Below, one piece after another: positions 1 to 9,572 of a DNA stretch of 64,000 nucleotides (positions within the stretch are counted from its first letter, which is position 1; every line of letters begins with the position of its first letter). The DNA is taken from the NCBI RefSeq assembly GCF_000711985.1, contig NZ_JONU01000007.1, forward strand, positions 806,001 to 870,000. Reading direction: 5' to 3'. The translations under genes were made by a program, and so were the position numbers. The DNA is from Rheinheimera texasensis DSM 17496. GTDB lineage: Bacteria; Pseudomonadota; Gammaproteobacteria; Enterobacterales; Alteromonadaceae. The notes beneath the pieces are model-generated. The model did no database searches, was not told the origin of the DNA, and was given only the letters and a program-made list of their open reading frames with translations.

Positions 1-2620
1 CAAAAGCCAGGTTTGCACTAATGACCGCGACGCGTTGCTGACCGATACGGGTAATTTCACTCGGGCCAATTTCCCGGCTGATTTTGGCAACTGCTGATAA
101 TGGCAGCGGAGATGCACTGCCCGGATTGATAATGATCTGGGCCAGTTCCTGCTCTGAGTTACGATATTGCTCAGCCAGACGCACGCGGATGTCGACTTTT
201 CGGTCCTGAATACTATATTGGCCAGCCACTTCACCACCGACGTAGTTTGCGACACGTTTGGCCACATCAGAAGCCGTCATGCCCAGTTGCGACAACCGTG
301 CATGGTCAAAATGTAAGGTAATTTCCGGCTGGCCGCTGCGCAGGCTGGATTTGATGTCGGTAAAGCGGCTTTGCGCTTCCAGCGCGCGCACCACTTGCTC
401 GGATGCCGCTTTGAGGTTGCCTAAGTCATGACCGGCCAGTTCAATTTCAAGCGGCGTTGAGAAGCTGAATAACTCAGGGGTATCGATTTTGGCGGTGACT
501 TCCGGCATACCTGCCACGGCATCGCGCATCGCCTGCATCACTTGCTGCTCGTCCGCTGCAGTCGAACCGGCTTTTAACACGACATTAAGCCGGCCCCAGT
601 GGCTACCGCCGATGCTCGGGTCAACCGTCATTTGCTGACCGGTGCCAGCCTGAGCATAAGTCCGCTCAACCTGTGCTTGCTGAGCAGCAGCGCCGGCCAG
701 TTGCTTCAATGCTTTGTCGGTATGTTCAATCGCCGTACCCACCGGTAAATGCAGCTCGACATAAAACTCGCCCTGGCTCATGGTTGGGATCACGTCAAAG
801 CCAAGCCGTGGAATTAGCGCGTAACAGGCCAAAGTCAGCAGCAAAGTCACGCCCATCGTCAGGGCCCGCGCCTTTAATAACGCGGTCAGGCTACGGCGAT
901 AACTACGTTCCAGTAAGCCAATAAAACGCTGTACCAGTGCCACTAATGGGCTAAACACCAGGCTGCAGATTTTGCAAATTAAACGCCAGATTAAGGTCCA
1001 CAGCGTGATGACAGCGGACAGTAGCATCGCGACAGCGCGATACACGAAACGCACTGGCAGAGTCAGCCAATATTTCCAGTTTTTCTGCACAGTCACCGGT
1101 TCTGCCGCAGTCACATCAGCAGCAGCGGCACTGCCCACCCGCTCACGCGCCGCCATGGCCGGGATCAGCGTTAAGGCCACTAACAACGAAGCCAACAAAG
1201 CGTATGTGACGGTCAACGCCTGATCTTTAAACAGCTGACCGGCCACACCTTCGACAAACACCAGCGGGAAAAACACTGCGACTGTGGTTAAAGTGGAAGC
1301 AGTGATCGCCATCGACACTTCGCTGGCGCCTTTTTTCGCCGCTTCCAGCGGTGACATGCCCTGCTCGCGATAACGGGAAATATTTTCCAGCACCACAATG
1401 GCATTATCCACCAGCATACCAATGGCCAGTGCAATACCACCCAGGCTCATGATGTTCAGGCTGATATTCTGGCTGTGCATCAGGTTAAAAGTAGCAATAA
1501 CTGACAGAGGAATAGAAATAGAGATAACCAGCGTGGTCCAAACGTTACGCAGGAACAGATAAATCACCAGCATCGCCAGCAGACCACCTTGCCAGGCCGA
1601 AGATTTCACTTCATTAATCGCGTCACTGATAAAAGTGGACTGGTCATACACAAGCGTCAGTTCATAACCGTTCGGCAGGTTCTTTTTCAGGTCATCAAGC
1701 CGGCTTATCAGCGTCTTTGCCACCTGCACAGTATTCGCATCGCCCTCTTTATAGATAGCAATTTCAATGGCTTCTTTGCCATTGACGTAGGTAATACTGT
1801 TGCGGTCAACAAAGGCGTCGCGCACTTCGGCGATGTCGGACAGGCGGACGTGGCTGCCGTTTACAGTAGCGATATACAGGTTACGCATTTCATCCAGCGT
1901 GGCGAACTGATTTATAGTCCTGACTAAATAATCATGCGCAGCAGTTTCCAGCCGCCCACCCGATTGGTTGATATTTTGTTCTGTGAGGCGTGCATTGACG
2001 GTTTTGATATCCAGTTTCAGCTGTGCCAGCTTTTCATTGTCGATCAGCACCTGAATTTCCTGGGTCAGACCGCCATCTGGCCGCACTGCAGCAACGCCAC
2101 TCAGCGATTCCAGACGTCGGCGTAAATCTTCTTCAGCAAAAGTCCGCAGCGCCACCTGTTGCGCGCTGGTTAAGCCTTCAGGTGCATCGTTGCGGGTTAA
2201 CGCCAGCCGGACTATCGGATCTAAATTCGGGTTAAAGCGCAGCAGTAATGGCTTTTTGACATCAAGTGGCAGCAACAATACATCAAGCTTTTCCCGCACT
2301 TCGAGACCTGCAAGGTCCATGTCTGTGCCCCAGTCGAATTCCATAATCACGTCGGAGCGACCGGCGCGGGATACGGATTCCACCTTACGGATGCCTTTGA
2401 CGATTCCGACAGTTTCTTCAATCGGTTTACTGACCAGCTGCTCGACTTCAGCAGGCGCTGCACCTGCGTATTCAGTTCGAATGGTTAAAGTTGGATAAGA
2501 CAAGTCTGGTAACAGATTGACCGCCAGACGCGACATCGCGACCAGACCAAACAACATGATCCCCAGAGTAAACATCCAAATAGTGACCGGACGGGCCACG
2601 GCAACGTTGACCAGTTTCAT
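1..2620 (-). CDS. RND efflux pump inner-membrane permease (3' end outside window)
   Basis: This is the inner-membrane proton-driven permease of a tripartite RND exporter (HAE/AcrB-like). The reading frame is open from an ATG at 2620 to the window edge, so the C-terminal part is missing. The N-terminus MKLVNVAVARPVTIWM is typical of the family. Visible signatures are the porter-domain stretch GAAPAEVEQLVSKPIE near residue 53, the TM4 segment with GMLVDNAIVVLEN (the proton-relay Asp is followed by Asn), and FFPLVFVEGVAGQLF in TM6. The linker between TM6 and TM7 (about residues 490-580) is long and partly hydrophobic, roughly 50 residues longer than in AcrB. The gene lies 66 bp downstream of its adaptor gene on the same strand, so they form an operon. 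No outer-membrane factor is visible. The substrate cannot be told from sequence. Confidence 0.93.
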   Translation of the reverse strand, partial: MKLVNVAVARPVTIWMFTLGIMLFGLVAMSRLAVNLLPDLSYPTLTIRTEYAGAAPAEVEQLVSKPIEETVGIVKGIRKVESVSRAGRSDVIMEFDWGTDMDLAGLEVREKLDVLLLPLDVKKPLLLRFNPNLDPIVRLALTRNDAPEGLTSAQQVALRTFAEEDLRRRLESLSGVAAVRPDGGLTQEIQVLIDNEKLAQLKLDIKTVNARLTEQNINQSGGRLETAAHDYLVRTINQFATLDEMRNLYIATVNGSHVRLSDIAEVRDAFVDRNSITYVNGKEAIEIAIYKEGDANTVQVAKTLISRLDDLKKNLPNGYELTLVYDQSTFISDAINEVKSSAWQGGLLAMLVIYLFLRNVWTTLVISISIPLSVIATFNLMHSQNISLNIMSLGGIALAIGMLVDNAIVVLENISRYREQGMSPLEAAKKGASEVSMAITASTLTTVAVFFPLVFVEGVAGQLFKDQALTVTYALLASLLVALTLIPAMAARERVGSAAAADVTAAEPVTVQKNWKYWLTLPVRFVYRAVAMLLSAVITLWTLIWRLICKICSLVFSPLVALVQRFIGLLERSYRRSLTALLKARALTMGVTLLLTLACYALIPRLGFDVIPTMSQGEFYVELHLPVGTAIEHTDKALKQLAGAAAQQAQVERTYAQAGTGQQMTVDPSIGGSHWGRLNVVLKAGSTAADEQQVMQAMRDAVAGMPEVTAKIDTPELFSFSTPLEIELAGHDLGNLKAASEQVVRALEAQSRFTDIKSSLRSGQPEITLHFDHARLSQLGMTASDVAKRVANYVGGEVAGQYSIQDRKVDIRVRLAEQYRNSEQELAQIIINPGSASPLPLSAVAKISREIGPSEITRIGQQRVAVISANLAF

Positions 2621-2686
2621 AAACGCGTTCCTGTTGTAATTTCTTATGGGAAGACGGGAAGCATAGCGCTTCCCGTGCGGTCTGGA

Positions 2687-3754
2687 TTAGCTGTTGCTGG
2701 AAATCACGGTCACAGCGCTGGCATCTTTCAGGCTGGCCTGACCGGCGGTGACCACTTCGTCACCGGCACTGATACCTTCGGTGATTTCTACCATGGCGTC
2801 ATTTTCGTAACCGGTTTTCACGGTTTTACGTGCGACTTTACCATCCTTGACCACAAACACTGAACTGCTGTTATCCATCGCCAGTACGGCGCGTTTTGGT
2901 ACTAATAAGGCATCGGGTTTAGTGTCATATTGCAGTTCGATTTGGGCGAACATACCGGCTTTTAAAGTTAAATCGTCATTCTGCACGCCGATAGTGACGC
3001 GCGCTGTGCCTGTGGTTGCATCGACCACCGGTGAGATCCGGATGATTTTGGCTTGTAACTGTGGCATACCAGCAAAATTCAGATATGCAGTCTGGCCTAC
3101 TTTGGCTCGGCTTAACTGATGCTCTGGCAGGTTAATCACCGCCTCTAAGTACTGTTGAGACACAACATGGAACAAGGATTTAGAGGAGAACTCAGTGATT
3201 AACTGGCCGACTTTGGCATAACGGCGGGCAATCACACCACTGATTGGCGCAACAATTTTGGTATCACGCAGCGCTAATTCCTGCATCCGCACTGATGCGT
3301 CCAGCGATTCGACCTGCCATTTCAGTTTGTCATATACGTCTGTGCTGACCAGTTTGCGCTGGTGCATTTTCTCAACGCGCTCTAATTCGCTTTTCAGCTG
3401 ACCCAAATCAGCTTTGCCTTTAGCTAGTGCCAGTTGCTGACGTTCAGTATCAAGAGTTGCCAGAACTTGACCAGCCTGCACGTGGTCGCCTTCTTCAACT
3501 AACAGGGTTTGCACGATGCCGGTGGCTTTGCTGTTCACTTCAGCATCAGCTTTGGCTTCAAGGGTGGAGGTGGTGCGGTAGGTGCTGCTGATTTCGCCGC
3601 GGCTGACTTTGGCCGCTTCTACCGGAATGCTGACCACAACGTCCTTTTTCTCGGTATCCGGGCTGCTATTGGCAGATTCGCAGCCGCTGAGCAACAAGGT
3701 CGAGGTCAATAATACCAGCGACATTGCTTTGGAAAGTTGAGAGATATTGTTCAT
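2687..3754 (-). CDS. RND efflux periplasmic adaptor (membrane fusion) lipoprotein
   Basis: This 355-residue adaptor joins the RND permease to an outer-membrane channel. It begins with a lipoprotein signal peptide ending in LLLSGC, so it is probably lipid-anchored in the inner membrane. Next come a lipoyl/barrel-sandwich half (VEEGDHVQAGQVLATLD, near residue 90), a short alpha-hairpin, the second lipoyl half (DTKIVAPISGVIARR, near 165), a beta-barrel domain, and a membrane-proximal domain ending in GISAGDEVVTAGQASL. Length and order fit the AcrA/MexE/MdtA family. The start is an ATG preceded by AAGGAATTTAAC. It is the first gene of the operon with the permease downstream. Confidence 0.93.
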   Translation of the reverse strand: MNNISQLSKAMSLVLLTSTLLLSGCESANSSPDTEKKDVVVSIPVEAAKVSRGEISSTYRTTSTLEAKADAEVNSKATGIVQTLLVEEGDHVQAGQVLATLDTERQQLALAKGKADLGQLKSELERVEKMHQRKLVSTDVYDKLKWQVESLDASVRMQELALRDTKIVAPISGVIARRYAKVGQLITEFSSKSLFHVVSQQYLEAVINLPEHQLSRAKVGQTAYLNFAGMPQLQAKIIRISPVVDATTGTARVTIGVQNDDLTLKAGMFAQIELQYDTKPDALLVPKRAVLAMDNSSSVFVVKDGKVARKTVKTGYENDAMVEITEGISAGDEVVTAGQASLKDASAVTVISSNS

Positions 3755-4089
3755 GTTAAATTCCTTGCCTGGTGGTCAATTTTTAAAACTGTGGTGCTGA
3801 CTGGTTGTGCTAAAAGAGTGCAGCTGTCGTGCCATATGCAATAACACAAATTTTATGCTTTAAAATCATTATGATATAGATACAATCCAGTACTCAGTTG
3901 CAACAAGATGTTTCGGTACTTTAGTAAATTTCGCTATTAATTAGCTATTTAAGTCAAATCAGCTTTGCGACTAATCACATTTTTTTGCGACACCTTTCGC
4001 TATGCCTCTTGCATCAATCCCCTTATACTGCGGCGCCTTAAAACTGGTCTGTCCAGAACAATAATCCAAATACAGAGTTTGAAGTCCTG
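3755..4089. promoter_or_regulatory. Divergent intergenic region between efflux operon and fadL
   Basis: This 335 bp AT-rich region holds no convincing gene. It must contain the promoters of the leftward efflux operon and of rightward fadL. A TATACT hexamer at 4024-4029 could be the -10 element of fadL, but no good -35 element stands 17 bp upstream, so it may be activator-dependent. No efflux regulator gene (TetR or MarR type) sits here. I found no strong operator palindrome. Confidence 0.4.
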
Positions 4090-5553
4090 ATGAAAAAAAC
4101 CAGCCTCGCTTTAATCATCTCTGCAGTTTGTTACAGTCAGCTTGCGCACGCTGAAGGTTATAAACTGTTTGAACAATCCGTCAGCGCCATGGGTAACGCC
4201 TACGCCGGCCGTGGTGCCCAAATCACCGACGCGACTTTAGTGCATTCCAACCCTGCCGCTATTACTCGACTAGACGGCTCACAACTGGCGGGCGGTTTGA
4301 ATCTGATCCACGCTGAGACCCGGTACAACCAGGTCAGCGCACAAAGTGCCAACGGCTCACCCGTTATTGGTCGTGCAGATGGCAAAAATAGTTTGAACGA
4401 AGCCGTGCCTTTTGTGTTTTACAGCACGGAGCTTAATGACAAGTTCAGTGTCGGCACTGGTTTTTATGTGCCATTTGGTTTGTCTTCGGACTATCAGGAC
4501 GATTGGGCCGGCCGTTATTTTGCCGACGAAACCGCGATAGAAGTGTTAGCCGTCACGGCCGTCGCCGCTTACAAACTGACAGAGCAGTGGTCTGCAGGTA
4601 TCGGGATCAATTTAAACCACGCTGAGGGCACACTCTCCAAATTTAAAGACCATAGCGGCCTGTGTGAACTGGGTACCGGCATCAATCAGCTGTACAAAGC
4701 CGATGTCTATAATCCGCTGCTGTGTCAAAGCCACTATTCTGTCACCGGCGATGATTTAGCTGTTGGCTATAGCCTGGGCTTGCACGGTCAGTTGACGCCA
4801 GCACTGCGTGTCGCTGTGGCGTATCACAGTGCAGTAAAGTTTAACTTGCAGGGTGATTCAGAAATCACCAACACCCCGATCACCGGGGCGCAAGTGGCCG
4901 GCAACAGCAATTTTATTGTGGTGAGCCCAACGCTGCCGGCGATTAGCAAACAAACTGGCAAGCTTGCGACAAATCCACTTGCAATTGAAGCCAGTCAGTT
5001 AGCGTTGACCACGCCGGCGAGCCTCGCACTGAGTCTGGATCATCAGCTCAATACAACCTGGTCCTGGCAAGCCAGCCTGAGCTGGACCATGTGGAGTGAT
5101 TTCCGCTCTATCGACATCATCAGCACCGCCGATACGCCAAGTATTTCCCTGTCGACACAACAGCCACAAAATCTCAACAGCACCGGTTATATCGGCTTTA
5201 TTCCGGAACATTGGCGCGACAGCGTTTCCGTGGCTGTGGGGCTGAGCTGGCAGCAGCAAAAAGACCGGATGTTCAAAACCGGCCTCGCTTATGATGAAAA
5301 CCCGATTGAACAATCGCACCGCACAGCGCGGGTGCCAACCAACGACCGTGTTTGGTGGACTTTAGGCATGAACCAGCAGCTAAGTGCACGCTGGAGTCTG
5401 GACCTTGCAGCGGGCTGGATGTGGATGGATGCATTGAATATTCGCGAACGCGAATACAATGTGCAGGAAGTTGCTTTGTATAAATCAGGCCTCAGCGCAC
5501 ACTATCGCAATGACGCCTGGTTGCTGGGCGCACAGCTGAACTACCGGTTCTGA
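4090..5553 (+). CDS. fadL: FadL/OmpP1/TodX-family outer-membrane transport protein
   Basis: This 487-residue outer-membrane beta-barrel imports long-chain fatty acids or other hydrophobic compounds. It has a cleavable signal peptide (cut after AHA, about residue 21). The mature N-terminus carries the FadL hatch region: GYKLFEQS, then MGNAYAGRGA and SNPAAITRLDG, the conserved NPA motif. It ends in aromatic LNYRF, the usual C-terminal beta-signal of a barrel. Length fits the family (about 420-480). It is a single gene with its own terminator at 5583-5613. The lipid link fits other genes in the window (desaturase at 15420-16496), but the substrate is not certain. Confidence 0.9.
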   Translation: MKKTSLALIISAVCYSQLAHAEGYKLFEQSVSAMGNAYAGRGAQITDATLVHSNPAAITRLDGSQLAGGLNLIHAETRYNQVSAQSANGSPVIGRADGKNSLNEAVPFVFYSTELNDKFSVGTGFYVPFGLSSDYQDDWAGRYFADETAIEVLAVTAVAAYKLTEQWSAGIGINLNHAEGTLSKFKDHSGLCELGTGINQLYKADVYNPLLCQSHYSVTGDDLAVGYSLGLHGQLTPALRVAVAYHSAVKFNLQGDSEITNTPITGAQVAGNSNFIVVSPTLPAISKQTGKLATNPLAIEASQLALTTPASLALSLDHQLNTTWSWQASLSWTMWSDFRSIDIISTADTPSISLSTQQPQNLNSTGYIGFIPEHWRDSVSVAVGLSWQQQKDRMFKTGLAYDENPIEQSHRTARVPTNDRVWWTLGMNQQLSARWSLDLAAGWMWMDALNIREREYNVQEVALYKSGLSAHYRNDAWLLGAQLNYRF

Positions 5554-5582
5554 CCGGCACAGAGCAGACTTATTGAAAACAA

Positions 5583-5613
5583 AAGACCCACTATGCAGTG
5601 GGTCTTGTTTTAT
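5583..5613 (+). terminator. Rho-independent terminator of fadL
   Basis: A perfect 10-bp stem (AAGACCCACT / AGTGGGTCTT) with loop ATGC is followed by GTTTTAT. It lies 30 bp after the fadL stop and faces the end of the DUF4097 gene, so it may also work on the opposite strand. Confidence 0.85.
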
Positions 5614-5664
5614 CAGGCGGGCAGTGAGTGGCTTGTCACCACTGTACGCAGCTTCGAACTTTAA

Positions 5665-6624
5665 TCAGTGTTTTTTCAGCTCAATTTCACCGGATACGGT
5701 CGAAATCTCGACATTGCCATCGCCACTGCCGGTACGGAATTCCAGGTGGCGGCGTGGTCCGTATTTAGCGCGGGTCGCTTTGTCTGCCGTCAGGCCGTTG
5801 TCGATATCACCACCGGCGCTGGCTTCTAAATCAAAACGGGCGCTGACATCCGCATCCAGCGTGACACGACTGGCACCGCTGACACTACTGGCCGAAATCC
5901 GCGGCTTTTTGCTGTTTTTGATTGCTGCCCGGATCTCGCCGTTGACACTACTGAATTCCAAACGTTCGGTACCGGTTAAATCCAGCCGCCCTTCACCGTT
6001 GACCACCTCCAGTTCGACTTCCGTTGCACGACTCTCGCTGCTGATTTCGCCGTTGACGGACTCCAGCTCCAGCGAACCGGCTGAACCTTTGTCATTGATT
6101 TGGCCATTCACAGTGGTGATTTGGATCCGGCCAGAATTATCCCGGCTGCTAATTTCACCATTAACGGTTTCCAGTGCAATATCGCCTTTGAGCTTTTCAG
6201 CATCGACTTTGCCGTTGACTGTGGTCAGCCGCGCACCGCCCTCAATGCCGCTGGCGGAGACGTTGGCATTCACGCCACTGAATTTCAGCTCGCTGCCAAC
6301 AGGTACTTCGATGGTCAGATCTGAGCCTTCTTGTTTATCCGAATTCCAGCCATTGTAGAGACTCCGTGGCATTTTCACCGCAAAGCGGGTGACACCGTTT
6401 TCTGAAGTCAGCTCATAGCCTTCGGCTTTTTCGTCCAGTGTGCCTTTGACACTGAATGTATTCGCTTTTACAGCGACAATCCGTACTTCACCGCGCATGT
6501 TTTCGATTTCGATTTTCTCAGACGCCGACACGTTCCGGCTTTGATCAATAGCTTCACCAGCGGCCCAGGCCGGCGCCTGCAGCAATGCCAGCATCAGGAC
6601 TGTCAGTTTAAATGGTTTGGTCAT
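5665..6624 (-). CDS. DUF4097-family secreted beta-solenoid repeat protein
   Basis: This 319-residue protein has a signal peptide (cut after WA-A, about residue 22) and then a repeating beta pattern. The motif VNGEIS or a close form (TTVNGKVD, ETVNGEIS, TTVNGQIN, ESVNGEIS, SSVNGEIR, STVSGEIE) recurs every 17-25 residues from about 130 to the C-terminus. This is the DUF4097 / adhesin-like beta-strand repeat fold. Function is unknown; such proteins are often found with ECF sigma and anti-sigma genes, as here. The gene starts 10 bp after the anti-sigma stop with a strong AGGAG site, so it is the third gene of that operon. It is probably periplasmic or surface-exposed. Confidence 0.85.
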   Translation of the reverse strand: MTKPFKLTVLMLALLQAPAWAAGEAIDQSRNVSASEKIEIENMRGEVRIVAVKANTFSVKGTLDEKAEGYELTSENGVTRFAVKMPRSLYNGWNSDKQEGSDLTIEVPVGSELKFSGVNANVSASGIEGGARLTTVNGKVDAEKLKGDIALETVNGEISSRDNSGRIQITTVNGQINDKGSAGSLELESVNGEISSESRATEVELEVVNGEGRLDLTGTERLEFSSVNGEIRAAIKNSKKPRISASSVSGASRVTLDADVSARFDLEASAGGDIDNGLTADKATRAKYGPRRHLEFRTGSGDGNVEISTVSGEIELKKH

Positions 6625-6634
6625 GGTCTTACTC

Positions 6635-7180
6635 CTAAGTCAGTTCGCTGGTTTCAACCAGTTTGGCAATGTAGCTAAGTTGTTGTTGCTGAAGTCTTTG
6701 TAATTGTTGAATAAGTTTTTGGTTGTCCGGCTGAAACGCGAGTGCCAGCTCAATTTGTGCTTGTGCTTTATTCCAGATAGCGATTTGTTGCGACCAATCG
6801 CTGAATCCATCCGGGATTTTTTGTAATGCTTTGAGCTGTCGGGTCTGTTCTTCATTCAGCTGACGACTCAGTTGCTCGCTGACCGCCAGCAAAGAAACAT
6901 CGGCGTTAGCCATCGGTACTTGTGCTTCTGCCTGCTGCACTTGCGGCTCATTGCTAACGGCCACAGGCCCGTTCTGAGCAAGCTGTGGTACCTGCACCAG
7001 CTGCTGTGGCCAGAACCACAACGTCAGTACCGCTGCTGCGGCAACGCCAAGCCAGGCGCCATAACCACGCCGCTGACGCGGCTCCAGCCTTGCTGAGATG
7101 TCAGGCCACAAGTCACGTTGCGGCTCTAAAGCGGGTGCTAACTGCGAAATCATCGCATCTAATTGCTGCTCAGTTTTCAT
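6635..7180 (-). CDS. Probable membrane anti-sigma factor of the adjacent ECF sigma
   Basis: This 181-residue protein has a short cytoplasmic N-terminus (MKTEQQLDAMISQLAPAL), one transmembrane helix at about residues 41-58, and a Gln-rich periplasmic part with predicted helices (about 90-180). The ATG at 7180 overlaps the end of the sigma gene by 11 bp, which is typical of translationally coupled sigma/anti-sigma pairs. A longer reading frame upstream would lie inside the sigma gene and is rejected. No zinc-binding HxxxCxxC anti-sigma motif is seen, so the role is inferred from topology and position. It may hold the sigma factor at the membrane until an envelope signal is sensed. Confidence 0.75.
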   Translation of the reverse strand: MKTEQQLDAMISQLAPALEPQRDLWPDISARLEPRQRRGYGAWLGVAAAAVLTLWFWPQQLVQVPQLAQNGPVAVSNEPQVQQAEAQVPMANADVSLLAVSEQLSRQLNEEQTRQLKALQKIPDGFSDWSQQIAIWNKAQAQIELALAFQPDNQKLIQQLQRLQQQQLSYIAKLVETSELT

Positions 7181-7682
7181 CAACCCAACTCCGTAATAAT
7201 TGTCTGGCCCTATGATACTGCGCTTTGCTGCTGCCTTCGGCAATTCCCAGCAAATCGGCGATTTCGTTATGTTGATAGCCTTCCAGTGCAAACAGCACAA
7301 AAACCGCTCGGGCCTGCGCGGGCAAACGCAAAATTGCCTGTTCAAGTTGCGGCATCTCCGGCGCGTCGAAATACCCCTGCTCTTCCGGCTCTTCATCAAC
7401 CACTAAACGCATCACTTTGTTTTTACGCCAGATATCAACCGCTGTGCGGCTACTGATGCTATGTAACCAGGTCGAAAAGCTGCTGTCACCGCGAAACCCC
7501 GGTAGTTGTTGCCAGGCGCGGACAAAAGCTTCCTGTGTGGCATCTTCAGCCTGGCTGCGGTCGGCCAGCAGCCGCAGGCAAATTGCATAAACTCGCCCTT
7601 TAAATTGATGATACAACTGATAAAAAGCTTGTTGATCACCTTTTTTTGCCTGATTAACCCAGGTTTCCACCTGTTGCTGCAT
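7170..7682 (-). CDS. ECF-subfamily RNA polymerase sigma factor
   Basis: This 170-residue sigma-70 family factor has the two ECF domains. Region 2 includes FYQLYHQFKGRVYAICLRLL and DATQEAFVRAWQQL (about 20-60), and region 2.4 follows with FSTWLHSISSRTAVDIWR. Region 4 is a helix-turn-helix near the C-terminus (LEGYQHNEIADLLGIAEG, about 132-150). Sigma, anti-sigma and DUF4097 genes form one leftward operon, so this factor probably controls its own operon and an envelope-related regulon. The start is an ATG at 7682. A -35/-10 pair of the ECF type was not recognised upstream. Confidence 0.92.
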   Translation of the reverse strand: MQQQVETWVNQAKKGDQQAFYQLYHQFKGRVYAICLRLLADRSQAEDATQEAFVRAWQQLPGFRGDSSFSTWLHSISSRTAVDIWRKNKVMRLVVDEEPEEQGYFDAPEMPQLEQAILRLPAQARAVFVLFALEGYQHNEIADLLGIAEGSSKAQYHRARQLLRSWVDEN

Positions 7683-7799
7683 CGGGATGCAATTTCCATC
7701 TTAAATTGTTGTTGTCAGTGTAGTCGCTTGCTGTAATGGATTGGTTTAAAGCGAAAATTGAATTTATTTAAAAACTTTTTGGTCGCAACCGCAGACAGA

Positions 7800-7828
7800 A
7801 AAAAAGCCGGTGAAACACCGGCTTTTTT
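7800..7828. terminator. Bidirectional terminator after thyA
   Basis: A 7-bp GC stem GCCGGTG / CACCGGC with loop AAA is flanked by an A-run on the left and a T-run on the right. It therefore works as a terminator on both strands. On the minus strand it ends the rppH-ptsP-lgt-thyA run about 20 bp after the thyA stop. Confidence 0.85.
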
Positions 7829-7847
7829 CTATTTTGAAAAGCAGCAA

Positions 7848-8681
7848 CTAAATCGCCACCGGCGCTTTAATATGCGGATGCGCCTGATAATTCTGCAGTT
7901 CAAAATCCTCAAAGCGGAAAGCAAAAATGTCTTTCACAGCAGGATTGAGTTTCATCTGTGGCAGCGGATACGGCGTGCGGCTCAGCTGCAACTCCACCTG
8001 CTCCAGGTGATTCAGATACAGATGCGCATCACCAAAGGTGTGAATAAAATCACCGGGCGCCAAATCACAAACCTGCGCCACCATCAGCGTTAATAAGGCA
8101 TAGCTGGCGATATTAAACGGCACACCGAGAAAAATGTCGGCACTGCGCTGATACAGCTGGCATGATAATTTGCCGTCGTTGACGTAAAACTGGAACAGTG
8201 TATGACAAGGCGGCAATGCCTGCTTGCCTTGCGCGGCGTTTTCGCTCGGTGAAAAACGCGTATCTGGCAGTACTGCAGGGTTCCAGGCGCTGACAATCAG
8301 CCGGCGAGAATCCGGAGTGCGTTTAATGTCGTTGATGAGCTGGCTGATTTGGTCTATCACCTGACCATCCGCGCCTTGCCAGCTGCGCCATTGCGCACCA
8401 TAGACAGGCCCTAATTCGCCATCATCCGTCGCCCAGCCATCCCAAATCGACACGCCGTTGGCTTTTAAGTAAGCGATATTGGTCTCACCCTTTAAAAACC
8501 ACAGTAATTCGTGAATGATCGATTTGAGGTGACATTTCTTGGTCGTGACCAAGGGGAAGCCTTCGGCTAAGTTAAAACGCATCTGGTAGCCAAACACGCT
8601 GACAGTGCCGGTGCCTGTGCGATCGCTTTTACGATGACCGGTTTCCAGCACGTGGCGCATCAGGTCGAGATATTGCTTCAT
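7848..8681 (-). CDS. thyA: Thymidylate synthase
   Basis: ThyA makes dTMP from dUMP using methylenetetrahydrofolate. The 277-residue protein begins [15 protein letters not shown] and contains the [11 protein letters not shown] loop, the substrate-binding [11 protein letters not shown], the catalytic cysteine motif [12 protein letters not shown], and [10 protein letters not shown] with DAHLYLNH near the C-terminus. The ATG at 8681 overlaps the lgt stop as ATGA, giving translational coupling. This start gives the conserved N-terminus; longer forms would run into lgt. The lgt-thyA order is conserved in Gammaproteobacteria. Confidence 0.97.
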   Translation of the reverse strand: MKQYLDLMRHVLETGHRKSDRTGTGTVSVFGYQMRFNLAEGFPLVTTKKCHLKSIIHELLWFLKGETNIAYLKANGVSIWDGWATDDGELGPVYGAQWRSWQGADGQVIDQISQLINDIKRTPDSRRLIVSAWNPAVLPDTRFSPSENAAQGKQALPPCHTLFQFYVNDGKLSCQLYQRSADIFLGVPFNIASYALLTLMVAQVCDLAPGDFIHTFGDAHLYLNHLEQVELQLSRTPYPLPQMKLNPAVKDIFAFRFEDFELQNYQAHPHIKAPVAI

Positions 8682-9478
8682 GCTTTTACTCCTTCCCGGC
8701 GGTAGCCCCAGACAATTAAACCAAGACCGGTCAGTATCATCGGCATACAAAGCCACTGGCCCATCGACATCCCGAGGCTCAGAATACCCAGATGCGCATC
8801 CGGTTCGCGGAAAAACTCTATGCCAAAGCGGAATACACCATAACCCAACAGGAACAAACCACCGACATTACCCGCTGGCGGATTGCGTTTTTTGTACCAT
8901 AGCAGCAGGAAAAACAGCACTATGCCTTCAAAAAAGAATTCGTATAACTGGCTGGGATGGCGCGGTAAAGGCCCTGCACCGGGAAACAACATAGCCCAAG
9001 GCACATCCGATGTCCGGCCCCACAGTTCACCATTAATAAAATTGCCGATACGGCCAGCACCTAAACCTAACGGCAACAGGACAACCACAAAGTCGCCCAA
9101 CTGCAGATAACTCTTGTTGAACTTGCGGCTGAACCACCACATCGCCGTCAATACTCCCAGCACGCCGCCATGGAACGACATGCCGCCCTCCCAGGTACGG
9201 AACAGATATAACGGGTCAGCGATAAAACCGGAGAAGTTGTAAAACAGCACGTAACCAATGCGGCCGCCTAATACCACGCCTAAAAAGCCAAAAAACATCA
9301 GGTCACTAACCTGCTCGCGGGTCCAGCCGGAATTGGGTTTATCGGCTGCGCGGTTGGCGAGCAGATTCGCCATCACAAAAGCAATCAGATACATCAGGCC
9401 GTACCAGCGAATGCTCAGCGGCCCCAGGCTAAAAATCACCGGGTCAATTTGCGGAAATACCAGATAAGATTGTGACAT
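8678..9478 (-). CDS. lgt: Prolipoprotein diacylglyceryl transferase
   Basis: Lgt moves a diacylglyceryl group from phosphatidylglycerol onto the lipobox cysteine of prolipoproteins, the first step of lipoprotein maturation. The 266-residue multi-pass inner-membrane protein has the family signature [16 protein letters not shown] (about 135-150), the essential His in [11 protein letters not shown], and [14 protein letters not shown] chose the ATG at 9478 ([16 protein letters not shown]) because it matches the usual N-terminus; a TTG seven codons upstream is possible. It overlaps thyA by 4 bp. Confidence 0.96.
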   Translation of the reverse strand: MSQSYLVFPQIDPVIFSLGPLSIRWYGLMYLIAFVMANLLANRAADKPNSGWTREQVSDLMFFGFLGVVLGGRIGYVLFYNFSGFIADPLYLFRTWEGGMSFHGGVLGVLTAMWWFSRKFNKSYLQLGDFVVVLLPLGLGAGRIGNFINGELWGRTSDVPWAMLFPGAGPLPRHPSQLYEFFFEGIVLFFLLLWYKKRNPPAGNVGGLFLLGYGVFRFGIEFFREPDAHLGILSLGMSMGQWLCMPMILTGLGLIVWGYRREGVKA

Positions 9479-9572
9479 CAGATAACTCGTGACTATCAAT
9501 AAACATAAAGGGCCACATCATACGAGATGCGGCGTGAAATCCAAGCAATTTTGCGGTGGGACACAATCAGAT

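Noticed and set aside
5573-6358. Long rightward frame (261 codons) over the DUF4097 gene
   Set aside because: It is antisense to a gene with clear repeats, a signal peptide and a strong ribosome site; its Ser/Leu/Pro-rich sequence is a shadow of the VNG repeats.
5950-6560. Regular repeats that could suggest a CRISPR array
   Set aside because: The repeats encode the in-frame VNGE/VSGE protein motif, with variable DNA and no constant spacer length.
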